Shown here: piece after piece, positions 1 to 7,384 of the stretch | Layout of the letters: every line of letters begins with the position of its first letter | Position numbering within the stretch: the stretch's first letter is position 1 | Source of the DNA: Thermoplasmata archaeon | GTDB lineage: Archaea; Thermoplasmatota; Thermoplasmata; Thermoplasmatales; GCA-001856825 | Assembly: GCA_021831005.1 (NCBI GenBank) | Contig: JAKBNO010000003.1 | Span: 1 to 9,086 of the forward strand | Length of the DNA stretch: 9,086 nucleotides | Reading direction: 5' to 3' | Translations under genes and position numbers: made by a program | Notes under the pieces: generated by a model | Seen by the model: only the letters and a program-made list of their open reading frames with translations | The model's database searches: none | What the model was told of the DNA's origin: nothing

Positions 1-1197
1 TATCTTCAGGCTCCTCTTGCTCATCATCATGAGTACGAATCTTGAAAGGAATTTTGGCACATGGGATTTCTTAGGAGGATGATCCACTCTTCTGATCAAC
101 CAAACTGCCATGATCAGGATGGTGAGACCATAACCAACGTCTCCAATCATAAGCCCAAAGAATATCGGGAATACGAGCGCGAATATCAGCGTTGGATCGA
201 TTTCTATGGACTGAGGCAGTGAGTAGAAGCGAATGAAAAATTGGAACAGCTTGATCCCGTTTGGATTTTTCAGGGAAGTAGGCGGAATTTCTTCCGTCTC
301 CACTTCTTCTATCAGAATTTCGTCATCTGTCACTCCGTGCAGAGCAGCTGTCATTATCTCGAATTGGTCACTCGGGACCCATCCTTCCATTATGAGAGCT
401 TTCTCTGTTCCGGAGAGTTTCGAGGTTACATCGATCTTCTTGAGTTCAATCTCGAGTTGCTCTCGAATGGCTGCGACAGTCGCATAATTTTCCTTTGATA
501 TCTTTCCAATCTTATCCCTGATTCCATTCAGTTCCGTCTGCGTCTGTTCCCTTTTCTTCTCCTCTGAGGAGAGAGAATCCTTCACGGTGCCCGTCAAAAC
601 GGGAACGGGTGTAACGTCAATCTTCTCATTCTTGCAGAGTTCTCCAAACTTGCTCTGGTCGTATCTTGATACGACTGCAATCAAGTAATCTTTTCCTGTG
701 AATAGGAACAACTTTCCGAAGTTCCTGAGTTTCTCAGAAGTCACTTCGTCATTCCTTGTGACGTACGATGAAACGTTCGTTCCGTTGAGATAACCGAGGT
801 CTCCATCGTAGAATGATATCTTTTCAAGCGTCCCTTTGCTTTCGTTTAGGATCTTCAGTGAGGAGAGTGCCGACCCCTCGCTTTCCTTGAGGCTCTTCAT
901 CTCATCATAAATATTGACTTGTTCCGCAGCGTCCACGAGTTCCTTGACACTCTTGAATAGCTTTTTCTCTATCGATTCGTTGGGATAGAGGGAAATCTCA
1001 AGGTCCCTGATCTTTCTCGACAACTCGCTAAGCTTTGCGTAAGATTCGCTCTGGGGTATGGACGAAACCAGTTCGGCCGAAATGGAAACTGGCTCTACCT
1101 GGAAGATGCCTAGGTCATGAAGGGCAGAGAGTATGGCCTCTTCGTTCTGCATGACCGAATAAATCCTGACCTTCTTCATCTTCCGGGGCACTAGCAT
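1..1197 (-). CDS. atpI: A-type ATP synthase subunit I (a/stator membrane subunit), N-terminal 399 residues, cut by window edge
   Basis: Subunit I anchors the peripheral stalks through its cytoplasmic N-terminal arm and forms the ion half-channels against the c-ring with its C-terminal membrane domain. Only the first 399 codons lie in the window; family members are usually about 620 to 700 residues, so most membrane helices, including the conserved channel arginine, are missing. Seen here: a long helical arm (about 40-255), the family motif EGWVP (271-275), then the signature PTLIFALVFPIFFG followed by GDVGYG (about 335-357), which is the first membrane segment, followed by a second hydrophobic stretch. 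The ATG at 1197 lies one base after the stop of subunit H. It gives the usual family opening (MLVPRKMKKVRIYSV), so it is preferred to Met7. The gene ends the operon as far as visible, which is unusual because I is generally near the front. The frame stays open to base 1, so the truncation is only the window border. Confidence 0.95.
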   Translation of the reverse strand, partial: MLVPRKMKKVRIYSVMQNEEAILSALHDLGIFQVEPVSISAELVSSIPQSESYAKLSELSRKIRDLEISLYPNESIEKKLFKSVKELVDAAEQVNIYDEMKSLKESEGSALSSLKILNESKGTLEKISFYDGDLGYLNGTNVSSYVTRNDEVTSEKLRNFGKLFLFTGKDYLIAVVSRYDQSKFGELCKNEKIDVTPVPVLTGTVKDSLSSEEKKREQTQTELNGIRDKIGKISKENYATVAAIREQLEIELKKIDVTSKLSGTEKALIMEGWVPSDQFEIMTAALHGVTDDEILIEEVETEEIPPTSLKNPNGIKLFQFFIRFYSLPQSIEIDPTLIFALVFPIFFGLMIGDVGYGLTILIMAVWLIRRVDHPPKKSHVPKFLSRFVLMMMSKRSLKI

Positions 1198-1198
1198 T

Positions 1199-1516
1199 TC
1201 AATCTTTATTCTCCATCACAATTTTAGCCATATTTTCGACGATTTCCTTAGAAATTTCCTTCCTGAGCTTGCTCGCCTGTTCTTCGAACTTTTTCTTGAT
1301 CTTTGTGGCCTCAAGGGAAGCCACTTCCAGTTCTTTGCGAATGTGATCGTCATACGTTCTCCTCGCAGCTTCCTCCGCCTCAGCCACGATCTTCTTTGTT
1401 TCTTCAGTCGCGTCCTTGACGATCTTTTCCCCCCTTGACCTTGCAACCTCAATCCTCTTCTGCGATTCCGATTCCTTCTCTCTAATTGCCTTTAAGGTAT
1501 CCATTTCATTCGTCAC
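1199..1516 (-). CDS. atpH: A-type ATP synthase subunit H (peripheral stalk)
   Basis: This 105-residue, highly charged, almost wholly helical protein matches the peripheral stalk subunit H (AhaH type), which forms a coiled coil with subunit E and connects subunit I to the top of the A3B3 head. Residues about 5-98 are rich in E, K, R and A with heptad spacing and no membrane segment. Sequence conservation in this family is weak, so the call rests on composition, length and location directly before subunit I. The start is GTG at 1516; it overlaps the TGA of the upstream 39-residue peptide by four bases (GTGA). A good GGAGGT ribosome site lies at 1523-1528, about seven bases upstream. An internal ATG (codon 5) would lose the overlap and shift away from that site. 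In methanogens H normally opens the operon; here it is next to last. Confidence 0.88.
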   Translation of the reverse strand: MTNEMDTLKAIREKESESQKRIEVARSRGEKIVKDATEETKKIVAEAEEAARRTYDDHIRKELEVASLEATKIKKKFEEQASKLRKEISKEIVENMAKIVMENKD

Positions 1517-1632
1517 GATAAAACCTCCACTACGATGATCAAAGCTAGCATGAACATAAGCACATTCGCGATCAGTATCAGTCGAGTCACGAGGAAGAAC
1601 TTTCTCTGCATTGGATTTGCGAACCTATACAC
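1513..1632 (-). CDS. 39-residue single-pass membrane peptide inside the ATP synthase operon, function unknown
   Basis: A short open frame fills the only apparent gap in the operon, between subunits D and H. The protein opens MYRFANPMQRKFF, a basic amphipathic head (R3, R10, K11, with R17 at the membrane edge), followed by one hydrophobic segment (about L18-V37) that carries a glutamate at position 36. By the positive-inside rule the N-terminus would face the cytoplasm. The GTG start (1632) lies eight bases inside the end of the D gene. The TGA stop shares four bases with the GTG of H, so it is translationally coupled on both sides. GGGGGGAGGA lies directly before the start, although the GGAGG core is only three bases away. 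ATG codon 8 is the alternative start (32 residues). I do not recognise a family. NtpH in Enterococcus hirae and AhaG in Methanosarcina also follow subunit D, but resemblance beyond position is not shown. An assembly or stator accessory role is inference. Confidence 0.7.
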   Translation of the reverse strand: MYRFANPMQRKFFLVTRLILIANVLMFMLALIIVVEVLS

Positions 1633-2266
1633 TCTCCTCCCCCCTCTGCTCGATCTTGCCCTTTATGACTTTGAGCGTGATGAAAGTCTCCCTGTCAATT
1701 TCATCAAGCTTCATCTTGATATAGCTGGCAGTTTCAATCAGCCTGGGAATCAGCACATTTTCTATAGAATTCGTCCGTCTCTTCGTCTTGTCAATTTCGA
1801 TGAGCAACCTTCTCATTGCCACTTCCTTTTCTGCTATCACCAGCAACCTGTTCAGCAGTTCCACAAAGTTTTCCCTCGTCTCCATGAGCGCCGTCGGAAG
1901 GGAAATCAGCTCGTAGAGTTGATCCATGAAACTGTTCTGCTTGGCCATGGATACCTGCGGAATCTTCACGCCCATCACGTTCTTTGAAGTGACATCGACC
2001 TTCAGTCCGGGCTGGAAGAAGGCCGTATTCTCTATGATTAGTTTGCCCGATACAATTTCTGCCAGTCTCTCGCTTGAGATTGATTTCCGTATGAGTTCGG
2101 TAACATTCCCCTTGAGCCCCTTGACCTCTCTGGAAATGGAAAAGAATTCCATTATGAGTGAGGATCTCTTGAGCTTTAGCAGATCGAGTCCTCTCTTGGC
2201 CAGTTTGATCCTTCCCTTGGTCTTCAGAAGCTCCATCCTGGTAGGGCGAATGCTCGTTATTTCCAA
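1625..2266 (-). CDS. atpD: A-type ATP synthase subunit D (central rotor shaft)
   Basis: Subunit D is the long antiparallel coiled coil that forms the rotating axle inside the A3B3 hexamer, the counterpart of F-ATPase gamma. The 213-residue product shows the family's N-terminal signature PTRMELLKTKGRIKLAKRG (8-26), followed by LLKLKRSSLIMEFF, and a matching C-terminal helix with the typical RRTNSIENVLIPRL pattern. Length agrees with the family (about 200-215). The start is taken as TTG at 2266 because homologues begin roughly seven to ten residues before PTR. The first ATG (codon 11) would cut into the signature. A GGAGG site lies eight bases upstream, embedded in the last codons of subunit B. 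There is one base between the B stop and this start. The 3' end overlaps the 39-residue membrane peptide by eight bases. Confidence 0.95.
   Translation of the reverse strand: MEITSIRPTRMELLKTKGRIKLAKRGLDLLKLKRSSLIMEFFSISREVKGLKGNVTELIRKSISSERLAEIVSGKLIIENTAFFQPGLKVDVTSKNVMGVKIPQVSMAKQNSFMDQLYELISLPTALMETRENFVELLNRLLVIAEKEVAMRRLLIEIDKTKRRTNSIENVLIPRLIETASYIKMKLDEIDRETFITLKVIKGKIEQRGEESV
1636..1644 (-). promoter_or_regulatory. Purine-rich Shine-Dalgarno site for the 39-residue membrane peptide
   Basis: On the minus strand the bases just before the GTG at 1632 read GGGGGGAGG then AGA then GTG. This lies within the last codons of the D gene, and a run this close to the anti-Shine-Dalgarno complement is not needed to encode D. 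The spacing of three bases from GGAGG to the start is short; the GGGG part of the run gives a more usual distance. The site supports independent or re-initiated translation of the small peptide. Confidence 0.55.
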
Positions 2267-2267
2267 C

Positions 2268-3650
2268 TCATTTCCTCCATTTTCCGTACCTTTCGATGAA
2301 TTCCCTTTTCACTCTCTTCATTTCCCTTTCTGGTAGTGTAGAAAGAACGTCCCACCCTATATCCAAAGTTTTCTCTATTGTCCTGTCTTCATTGAACCCC
2401 TGGTTGACAAACTTCTCTTCAAAGAGACTTGCGAAGTTCAAGTAGAGTCTGTCTTCTTTTCCAAGTGCTTCTGTCCCCACAATTGCGCTGAGACTCTTGA
2501 GATCTGTCCCCCTTCCATACGCTGAATAGAGTTGATCGGCCACTCCCCTGTGGTCTTCTCTTGTCCGTCCTTTCCCAATTCCCTGGTTCATCAGTCTCGA
2601 CAAAGATGGAAGGACGTTGATCGGTGGATAGATTCCCCTTCTGTGAAGTTCCCTGCTGACAAATACCTGTCCTTCCGTGATGTATCCAGTTAGATCCGGG
2701 ATCGGGTGAGTCATATCATCCGAGGGCATTGAAAGGATTGGAAGCTGGGTAATGGATCCATTTCTCCCCCTAATCTTACCTGCTCTTTCGTATATGGTAG
2801 AAAGATCCGTATACATGTAACCTGGGTAGCCTCTCCTTCCTGGAACTTCCTCCCTCGCAGCAGATACCTCTCGCAGACTTTCGCAGTAGTTCGTCATATC
2901 AGTCAGTATAACGAGAACGTGCATATCCTTCTCATAAGCCAAGTATTCCGCTGCCGTCAATGCAACTCTTGGAAGAATGATCCTCTCCATCGACGGACTC
3001 GATGCAAGGTTCAAGAAAAGAACTGATCTCATCAAAGATCCAGTCTTCCTGAATTCCTCGATGAAAAAGTTAGCCTCCTCGGATGTAATTCCCATCGCTC
3101 CGAATACGATTGAGAAACCTTCGGACGAACTCAGCACCTTCGCCTGCCTTGCAATTTGCGCAGCTATCTTGTTGTGTGGAAGGCCAGATCCTGAGAATAT
3201 TGGCAGTTTCTGTCCCCTTACAAGGGTGTTCATCCCATCGATTGTCGAGATCCCCGTCTGTATGAATTCAGATGGTTCTTCCCTTGAATACGGATTTATG
3301 GCATTTCCTATGATTTCAACTTTCTCGTTCGATACGACCGAACTCATTCCGTCCAGTGGTTCTCCCAGTCCGTTGAACACCCTTCCGATCATCTCATCAG
3401 AGACTGGAATCCTGGCAATTTCGCCTCTGAACTTCACAGATGTATTTACAGTGTCTAGTCCCGTGGTGGAACCGAAAACCTGGACAATTGCCATTCCCTT
3501 TCTTGTGTCCAACACCTGTCCTGTTCTCGTTTCCCCGTTTCCGAGAGTGATCTCTACCATTTCGTTGTATCCTATATTATCTACTCGCTCAACAAATAAC
3601 AGGGGACCAGCAATCTTGTTTACTGTTTTGTATCTTATTTCGGATGTCAC
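2268..3650 (-). CDS. atpB: A-type ATP synthase subunit B (non-catalytic nucleotide-binding subunit)
   Basis: Subunit B alternates with A in the A3B3 head and contributes to the nucleotide sites without hydrolysing ATP itself. The 460-residue product is full length. Seen in order: a beta-barrel N-domain (IAGPLLFVE, 13-21), the altered P-loop FSGSGLPHN (152-160) that replaces the Walker A lysine motif, VFGAMGITSEEA (182-193), VLVILTDMTNYCE (245-257), the near-invariant block REEVPGRRGYPGYMYTDL (266-283), DDMTHPIPDLTGYITEGQ (311-328), and SLSRLMNQGIGKG (349-361) with the arginine (352) that reaches into the catalytic site of A. The start is GTG at 3650, inside a GTGA overlap with the stop of A. 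It gives the standard opening MTSEIRYKTVNKIAGPL. It keeps all landmarks of a working B subunit. Confidence 0.98.
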   Translation of the reverse strand: MTSEIRYKTVNKIAGPLLFVERVDNIGYNEMVEITLGNGETRTGQVLDTRKGMAIVQVFGSTTGLDTVNTSVKFRGEIARIPVSDEMIGRVFNGLGEPLDGMSSVVSNEKVEIIGNAINPYSREEPSEFIQTGISTIDGMNTLVRGQKLPIFSGSGLPHNKIAAQIARQAKVLSSSEGFSIVFGAMGITSEEANFFIEEFRKTGSLMRSVLFLNLASSPSMERIILPRVALTAAEYLAYEKDMHVLVILTDMTNYCESLREVSAAREEVPGRRGYPGYMYTDLSTIYERAGKIRGRNGSITQLPILSMPSDDMTHPIPDLTGYITEGQVFVSRELHRRGIYPPINVLPSLSRLMNQGIGKGRTREDHRGVADQLYSAYGRGTDLKSLSAIVGTEALGKEDRLYLNFASLFEEKFVNQGFNEDRTIEKTLDIGWDVLSTLPEREMKRVKREFIERYGKWRK

Positions 3651-5401
3651 TGTTTATCAACTCTCCCTTTAATTTCTGTTTCCATCTCCTTAATTAGAGA
3701 TTCGTAATAAGCGTCAATACTCTCCTCTTTCACTTCCTTAAATCTCGAAAGTTTTTCCTTAAACGCAAGGGTGTCGAGTTCAGATACTGCAATTCCCTTC
3801 GATACCGCGTATTTCTCGAATTCGTCCATCCTGAGTATCGACTTAAGCATTAGGTATTGCTTCTTGAGGGAACAGTATGTGTCAGTTTCATCGAAAGCAC
3901 TCTGTTGGAGAAAATCTTCTCTTAATGATTTTGCAATGTTGAGTACTTCCTTCTCGTTTTCTGGAAGTGCGTCATATCCGACCAGTTGCGCGACCTCCTG
4001 TAGCTCTGCTTCTTTTTCGAGTATAGACATGCTTTCTTGATAAGAGGAGTACCAATCTTCTTTAACGTTCTTGTTGAACCAATTGCCCAATTCCTGAGAA
4101 TACAGAGAGTAGCTATTCAACCAATTAATGGAAGGAAAATGTCGTCTCTGTGCAAGTGAAGCGTCAAGGGCCCAGAAGACTCTAGTTACCCTCAGAGTGT
4201 TCTGCGAAACGGGTTCAGATGTGTCTCCTCCGGGAGGAGATACTGCCCCTATAATAGTGACTGATCCATTTCTATTACCGCTCGATAAGACGGTCGCATT
4301 TCCCGATCTTTCATAGAATTCTGCAATCCTTCTCCCAAGATATGCAGGGTAACCTTCCTCTCCCGGCATTTCTTCGAGTCTTCCAGAAATTTCTCTGAGT
4401 GCTTCTGCCCACCTTGAAGTGCTGTCAGCCATAATAGCCACATTGTATCCCATATCTCTGAAATACTCTGCAATGGTGACCCCCGTGTAGATACTGGCTT
4501 CTCTCGCTGCAACCGGCATGTTAGAAGTGTTCGCTATCAGGACAGTTCTTTCCATGATTGGCTTTCCGGTCTTTGGATCAACCAGTTCGGGAAATGTTGT
4601 GAGGATTTCAGTCATCTCATTACCCCGTTCGCCGCATCCATCGTAAACCACCACTTCCGAATCAGCCCATTTTGCTAGCTGGTGCTGAACCACTGTCTTG
4701 CCGGATCCGAAGGGTCCCGGAACAGCTACAGTTCCACCCTTCGCAACGGGGAAGAACGAATCGATTACTCTTTGACCAGTCACAAGAGGAATTTCTGGAG
4801 GAAGTTTATTCTTGACGGGTCTCGGCTTTCGCACAGGCCATTCCTGACCCATAGGAATTTCTTTGATGCCGGATTTTGTCAAGACAGTGCCAACGGTTTG
4901 TAACGGAGTAAACTCTCCATCTTCAATTGTCTCAACTGTTCCTTCAATCCCCAAAGGTACCATTATTCTGTGATCTATTAGTGATGTTTCCTTCACTATC
5001 CCAACTATATCCCCCGGCGATACCTTATCACCTTTCTTGATGGTTGGGGTGAATTTCCATTTTTTCTTCATGTCTACCGGTGTGGGATAGATCCCCCTTT
5101 GGATGAAATCGCCTCCCTGGGCCCTTATCACGTCGAGGGGCCTCTGAACTCCATCATAGATCGATGAGAGCAATCCCGGCGCAAGCACCACGGATAACGG
5201 TTTTCCAGTAGATTCAATGTTCTCTCCCGGCCTGATTCCACTCGTATCTTCGTAAACCTGAATTGTCGCCTTCTCCCTCTCCATGCCTATAATCTCTCCG
5301 AGTAGGCCCAGGTCTCCGACCCGCACCACATCGTACATTCTCGCATTCTCAATTTCTTCAGCGATAACAACGGGCCCTGCAACTCTCAAAATCTTTCCCA
5401 T
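3647..5401 (-). CDS. atpA: A-type ATP synthase subunit A (catalytic), without intein
   Basis: This is the catalytic ATP-hydrolysing/synthesising subunit of the A3B3 head. The 584-residue product is full length. Seen in order: N-terminal barrel (VAGPVVIAE, 7-15), the A-specific non-homologous bulge (about 110-200), Walker A GPFGSGKT (229-236), the GCGERGNEM block (255-263) with catalytic glutamate 258, VAIMADSTSRWAEALRE (321-337) as Walker B with D326, EEMPGEEGYPAYLGRRIAEFYERSG (343-367), and SPPGGDTSEPVSQNTLR (388-404), followed by a helical C-domain. The ATG at 5401 follows the stop of F without a gap, and GGAGG seven bases upstream sits in the end of F. The P-loop and the GERGNEM block, the two places where inteins sit in archaeal and yeast A subunits, are both uninterrupted. 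Confidence 0.99.
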   Translation of the reverse strand: MGKILRVAGPVVIAEEIENARMYDVVRVGDLGLLGEIIGMEREKATIQVYEDTSGIRPGENIESTGKPLSVVLAPGLLSSIYDGVQRPLDVIRAQGGDFIQRGIYPTPVDMKKKWKFTPTIKKGDKVSPGDIVGIVKETSLIDHRIMVPLGIEGTVETIEDGEFTPLQTVGTVLTKSGIKEIPMGQEWPVRKPRPVKNKLPPEIPLVTGQRVIDSFFPVAKGGTVAVPGPFGSGKTVVQHQLAKWADSEVVVYDGCGERGNEMTEILTTFPELVDPKTGKPIMERTVLIANTSNMPVAAREASIYTGVTIAEYFRDMGYNVAIMADSTSRWAEALREISGRLEEMPGEEGYPAYLGRRIAEFYERSGNATVLSSGNRNGSVTIIGAVSPPGGDTSEPVSQNTLRVTRVFWALDASLAQRRHFPSINWLNSYSLYSQELGNWFNKNVKEDWYSSYQESMSILEKEAELQEVAQLVGYDALPENEKEVLNIAKSLREDFLQQSAFDETDTYCSLKKQYLMLKSILRMDEFEKYAVSKGIAVSELDTLAFKEKLSRFKEVKEESIDAYYESLIKEMETEIKGRVDKQ

Positions 5402-5737
5402 CTACAATCCTCCCAAATCCATATTTATTCCCAATACTCTTCTGGCCAAATCCGATATTCCCTCCTCTTCTGCTACCCGAGTTACGGGTATGAATACAAC
5501 AAGAGGCGAAACGCTGCTGTACAGCTGGTTCGTGAATTTCTTGTCCAGGGCTGCCACAAAACTATTCGAAGAAAGTATGAGTCCGAACTTTCCCGAATAA
5601 TACATTTCTCTCAGTTTTTCTGAGTAGGAATCCTTGTCGACTATGAACGTATCCTCTACCCCAACCAGTTTGAACCCAACTGCCAGTTCCCTTTCTCCAA
5701 TGAATCCAATCCTTCCAAACCGCTCATCCTTCACCAT
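5402..5737 (-). CDS. atpF: A-type ATP synthase subunit F (central stalk)
   Basis: Subunit F binds the D shaft in the central stalk and is thought to modulate ATPase activity through its mobile C-terminal helix. The 111-residue product has the Rossmann-like pattern of the family: RIGFIGERELAVGFKLVGV (9-27), the strand KFGLILSS (50-57), and PLVVFIPV (78-85), followed by a C-terminal helix. Family members are about 100 to 110 residues, so the length fits. The ATG at 5737 lies seven bases after the stop of C. The stop TAG touches the ATG of A directly, and the codons for the final glycines (GGGAGGATT) double as the ribosome site of A. Confidence 0.93.
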   Translation of the reverse strand: MVKDERFGRIGFIGERELAVGFKLVGVEDTFIVDKDSYSEKLREMYYSGKFGLILSSNSFVAALDKKFTNQLYSSVSPLVVFIPVTRVAEEEGISDLARRVLGINMDLGGL

Positions 5738-5744
5738 TTTTAAT

Positions 5745-6806
5745 TCATCCCAGATTGATTGTTGTCATTTTAATTGTTTCATCGTCTATGGCATAGAATC
5801 TGCTGAATGCCAGATTCCTTATGTCTTTCCACTCGGCTTCCGCTCTCAACAGGAATGCGATTATGTTGTTCAGCGAGAGTGCGCTCATTTCCATTATGTT
5901 AACGAACTCCCAGTAGAGGTTTCTGTTGAGTTCACCTTCAATGCCAACCAGCGAACCCTTCCTCTTGTAGAAATCGAATCCCTTGGAAAAGTCAGAATAT
6001 CCCTTGATCTTTTGACTGAATTCCTCCACATCAGTGCTCTTGGAGAGGTCGTCTATCGTCTGGCTCGTCAGGGTGCCTCCCGTCAGAATGTAGTTCGAGA
6101 CGTTGTGGTTCGCCTTGAACTCGATGAATTTCAATATTGTCATTATATTTTTTATGTCTATTGTCTTCTTTATGAACCTGAATATCGGTCCCTCGCTCCC
6201 CGAATAGAACCTGAATCTCTCCTTCATCAGGTCAAAGTAGTAGAGGTCAAGTGACAAGAGCAGGGTCGCAATGTTGTTCGACTTCCTGTACTCGTCCATA
6301 TAGGCGAGGAGTGCCTTCCCATACCCGAACCTGAGGGTGTAGGAAATAATGTCATCCACGTTGTCCATCGCGATGAGGTTGTGGTAATCGTTCCTGTCCA
6401 AAAGCCCGGCAAACACTCCCAGCTGGGTGTTTGACTCCGACACGAGATAAAGTGTACTCTCTTCGATCTTCAGGTCGAGGTTCTTGGAAACAAGAATGGT
6501 CTTGATGTTCTGTATATCCCACTTGGTGAGGAATGAAACTATCAGGTCCTTGCCGTTTTGCGGGGTAACAGCCAGGGCACGCCTGTTCATCTTTGCGAGG
6601 TGAAGGTTGTTGGCAGATTCCAGAAGGTCCAGTCCTTTGTAGTCGGAAGACTCTGCGATATCTTCACTGTAGCCGTGCCCGTTGATAAAGGAGACAAAAT
6701 CTTCAGGGCCAGAGAGTCGATACATATCGTCGTAGTCTTTCCTCTGAAGAAACTGTGTCTTGGTCACTTTCAGGGTACCATAAGGAAGACCGAACGAATT
6801 CTGCAA
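5745..6806 (-). CDS. atpC: A-type ATP synthase subunit C (central stalk socket on the c-ring)
   Basis: Subunit C (equivalent to V-ATPase d) is a funnel of helices that links the D/F shaft to the membrane ring. The 353-residue product fits the family length (about 330-390). Characteristic parts: PYGTLKVTKTQFLQRKDYDDMY (8-29), the repeated pattern FLTKWDIQNIKTIL (92-105), DYHNLIAMDNVDDII, and the closing RAEAEWKDIRNLAFSRFYAID near residues 318-340. The start is TTG at 6806; the next in-frame ATG is codon 28 and would remove the conserved N-terminal helix. The TTG lies four bases after the stop of E and is preceded by GGGTGATC, a match to the 16S 3' end complement located in the last codons of E. 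Conservation of this subunit is generally low, yet the motifs plus place leave little doubt. Confidence 0.93.
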   Translation of the reverse strand: MQNSFGLPYGTLKVTKTQFLQRKDYDDMYRLSGPEDFVSFINGHGYSEDIAESSDYKGLDLLESANNLHLAKMNRRALAVTPQNGKDLIVSFLTKWDIQNIKTILVSKNLDLKIEESTLYLVSESNTQLGVFAGLLDRNDYHNLIAMDNVDDIISYTLRFGYGKALLAYMDEYRKSNNIATLLLSLDLYYFDLMKERFRFYSGSEGPIFRFIKKTIDIKNIMTILKFIEFKANHNVSNYILTGGTLTSQTIDDLSKSTDVEEFSQKIKGYSDFSKGFDFYKRKGSLVGIEGELNRNLYWEFVNIMEMSALSLNNIIAFLLRAEAEWKDIRNLAFSRFYAIDDETIKMTTINLG

Positions 6807-6810
6807 ATGA

Positions 6811-7380
6811 TCACCCGTCGATGTAGTCTCTTACAACCTTTCTTATCCCGTCGCTCTTGTTCCTCACGATCTCCGAAAAAGTCAGATCAATGATCATCTT
6901 TCCATCCGCAGAAGTCACCACTGCACCGCCAAGTGGACCTATCTTGTCAGAAGTGTGGCTCGAGGTGATCCCCTTTTCCTTCATTCTCTGGGAATCGTCC
7001 TTGCTCAGGTACACGATAGCGTCCTGGCCGAGTATCTTTCTTGCGTCGGATATTGCCTTCTTCAGGAATTCCAGGTATTCGTCCGTCTTCAATAGATCAA
7101 TCAACTTAGAACGTAGGGCCTCGTGATAATTATTCTCGATCTTTTCTCTTTCCTGTTCTAGGAAAGACCTACCCTCAAGAGTTGCGGAAGAAGTCCTCTG
7201 TCTCTTTTCCGTTTCAGCGTCTTCCCTTGCCTTCTCTTCATACACGGCCTTTATTGCAGATGCCTTGTTCTTCGCATCTTCAATTATTTTCCTTGCTTCC
7301 TCTTCACTCTTACTGATTAGAGCAAGCTCTTCCTTTTCCGTGTCCTTTTGTATTCTGTCGAGAATTTCTTCTAACGGCAT
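6811..7380 (-). CDS. atpE: A-type ATP synthase subunit E (peripheral stalk)
   Basis: Subunit E pairs with H in a right-handed coiled coil and binds the top of subunit B through its C-terminal head, holding the head against rotation. The 189-residue product shows a long charged helix (about 3-95, rich in E, K, A, R) followed by a globular domain with the family hallmark GPLGGAVVTSADGKMIIDLTF (148-168) and a closing helix. The length is typical (about 185-205). The ATG at 7380 comes four bases after the stop of K with no strong ribosome site, which suggests coupling to K. The short spacing to C (four bases) continues the operon. Confidence 0.93.
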   Translation of the reverse strand: MPLEEILDRIQKDTEKEELALISKSEEEARKIIEDAKNKASAIKAVYEEKAREDAETEKRQRTSSATLEGRSFLEQEREKIENNYHEALRSKLIDLLKTDEYLEFLKKAISDARKILGQDAIVYLSKDDSQRMKEKGITSSHTSDKIGPLGGAVVTSADGKMIIDLTFSEIVRNKSDGIRKVVRDYIDG

Positions 7381-7384
7381 AAGC

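Noticed and set aside
1625..1656. TAG as pyrrolysine codon (read-through from D into the small peptide)
   Set aside because: D and F both end at TAG at the normal family length; the frame after the D stop is not the peptide's frame, so read-through would not make a fusion.
1535..1987. Plus-strand open frame of 150 codons opposite subunit D and the small peptide
   Set aside because: Low-complexity shadow of the D coding strand with no promoter or recognisable motifs.
2977..3672. Plus-strand open frame of 231 codons opposite subunit B
   Set aside because: It is fully antisense to the highly conserved atpB, serine/proline/isoleucine-rich in the way reverse frames of coding DNA are, and has no family pattern or ribosome site.
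5634..6254. Plus-strand open frame of 206 codons opposite subunits F and C
   Set aside because: It is antisense to two well-supported genes and crosses their junction; no recognisable domain.
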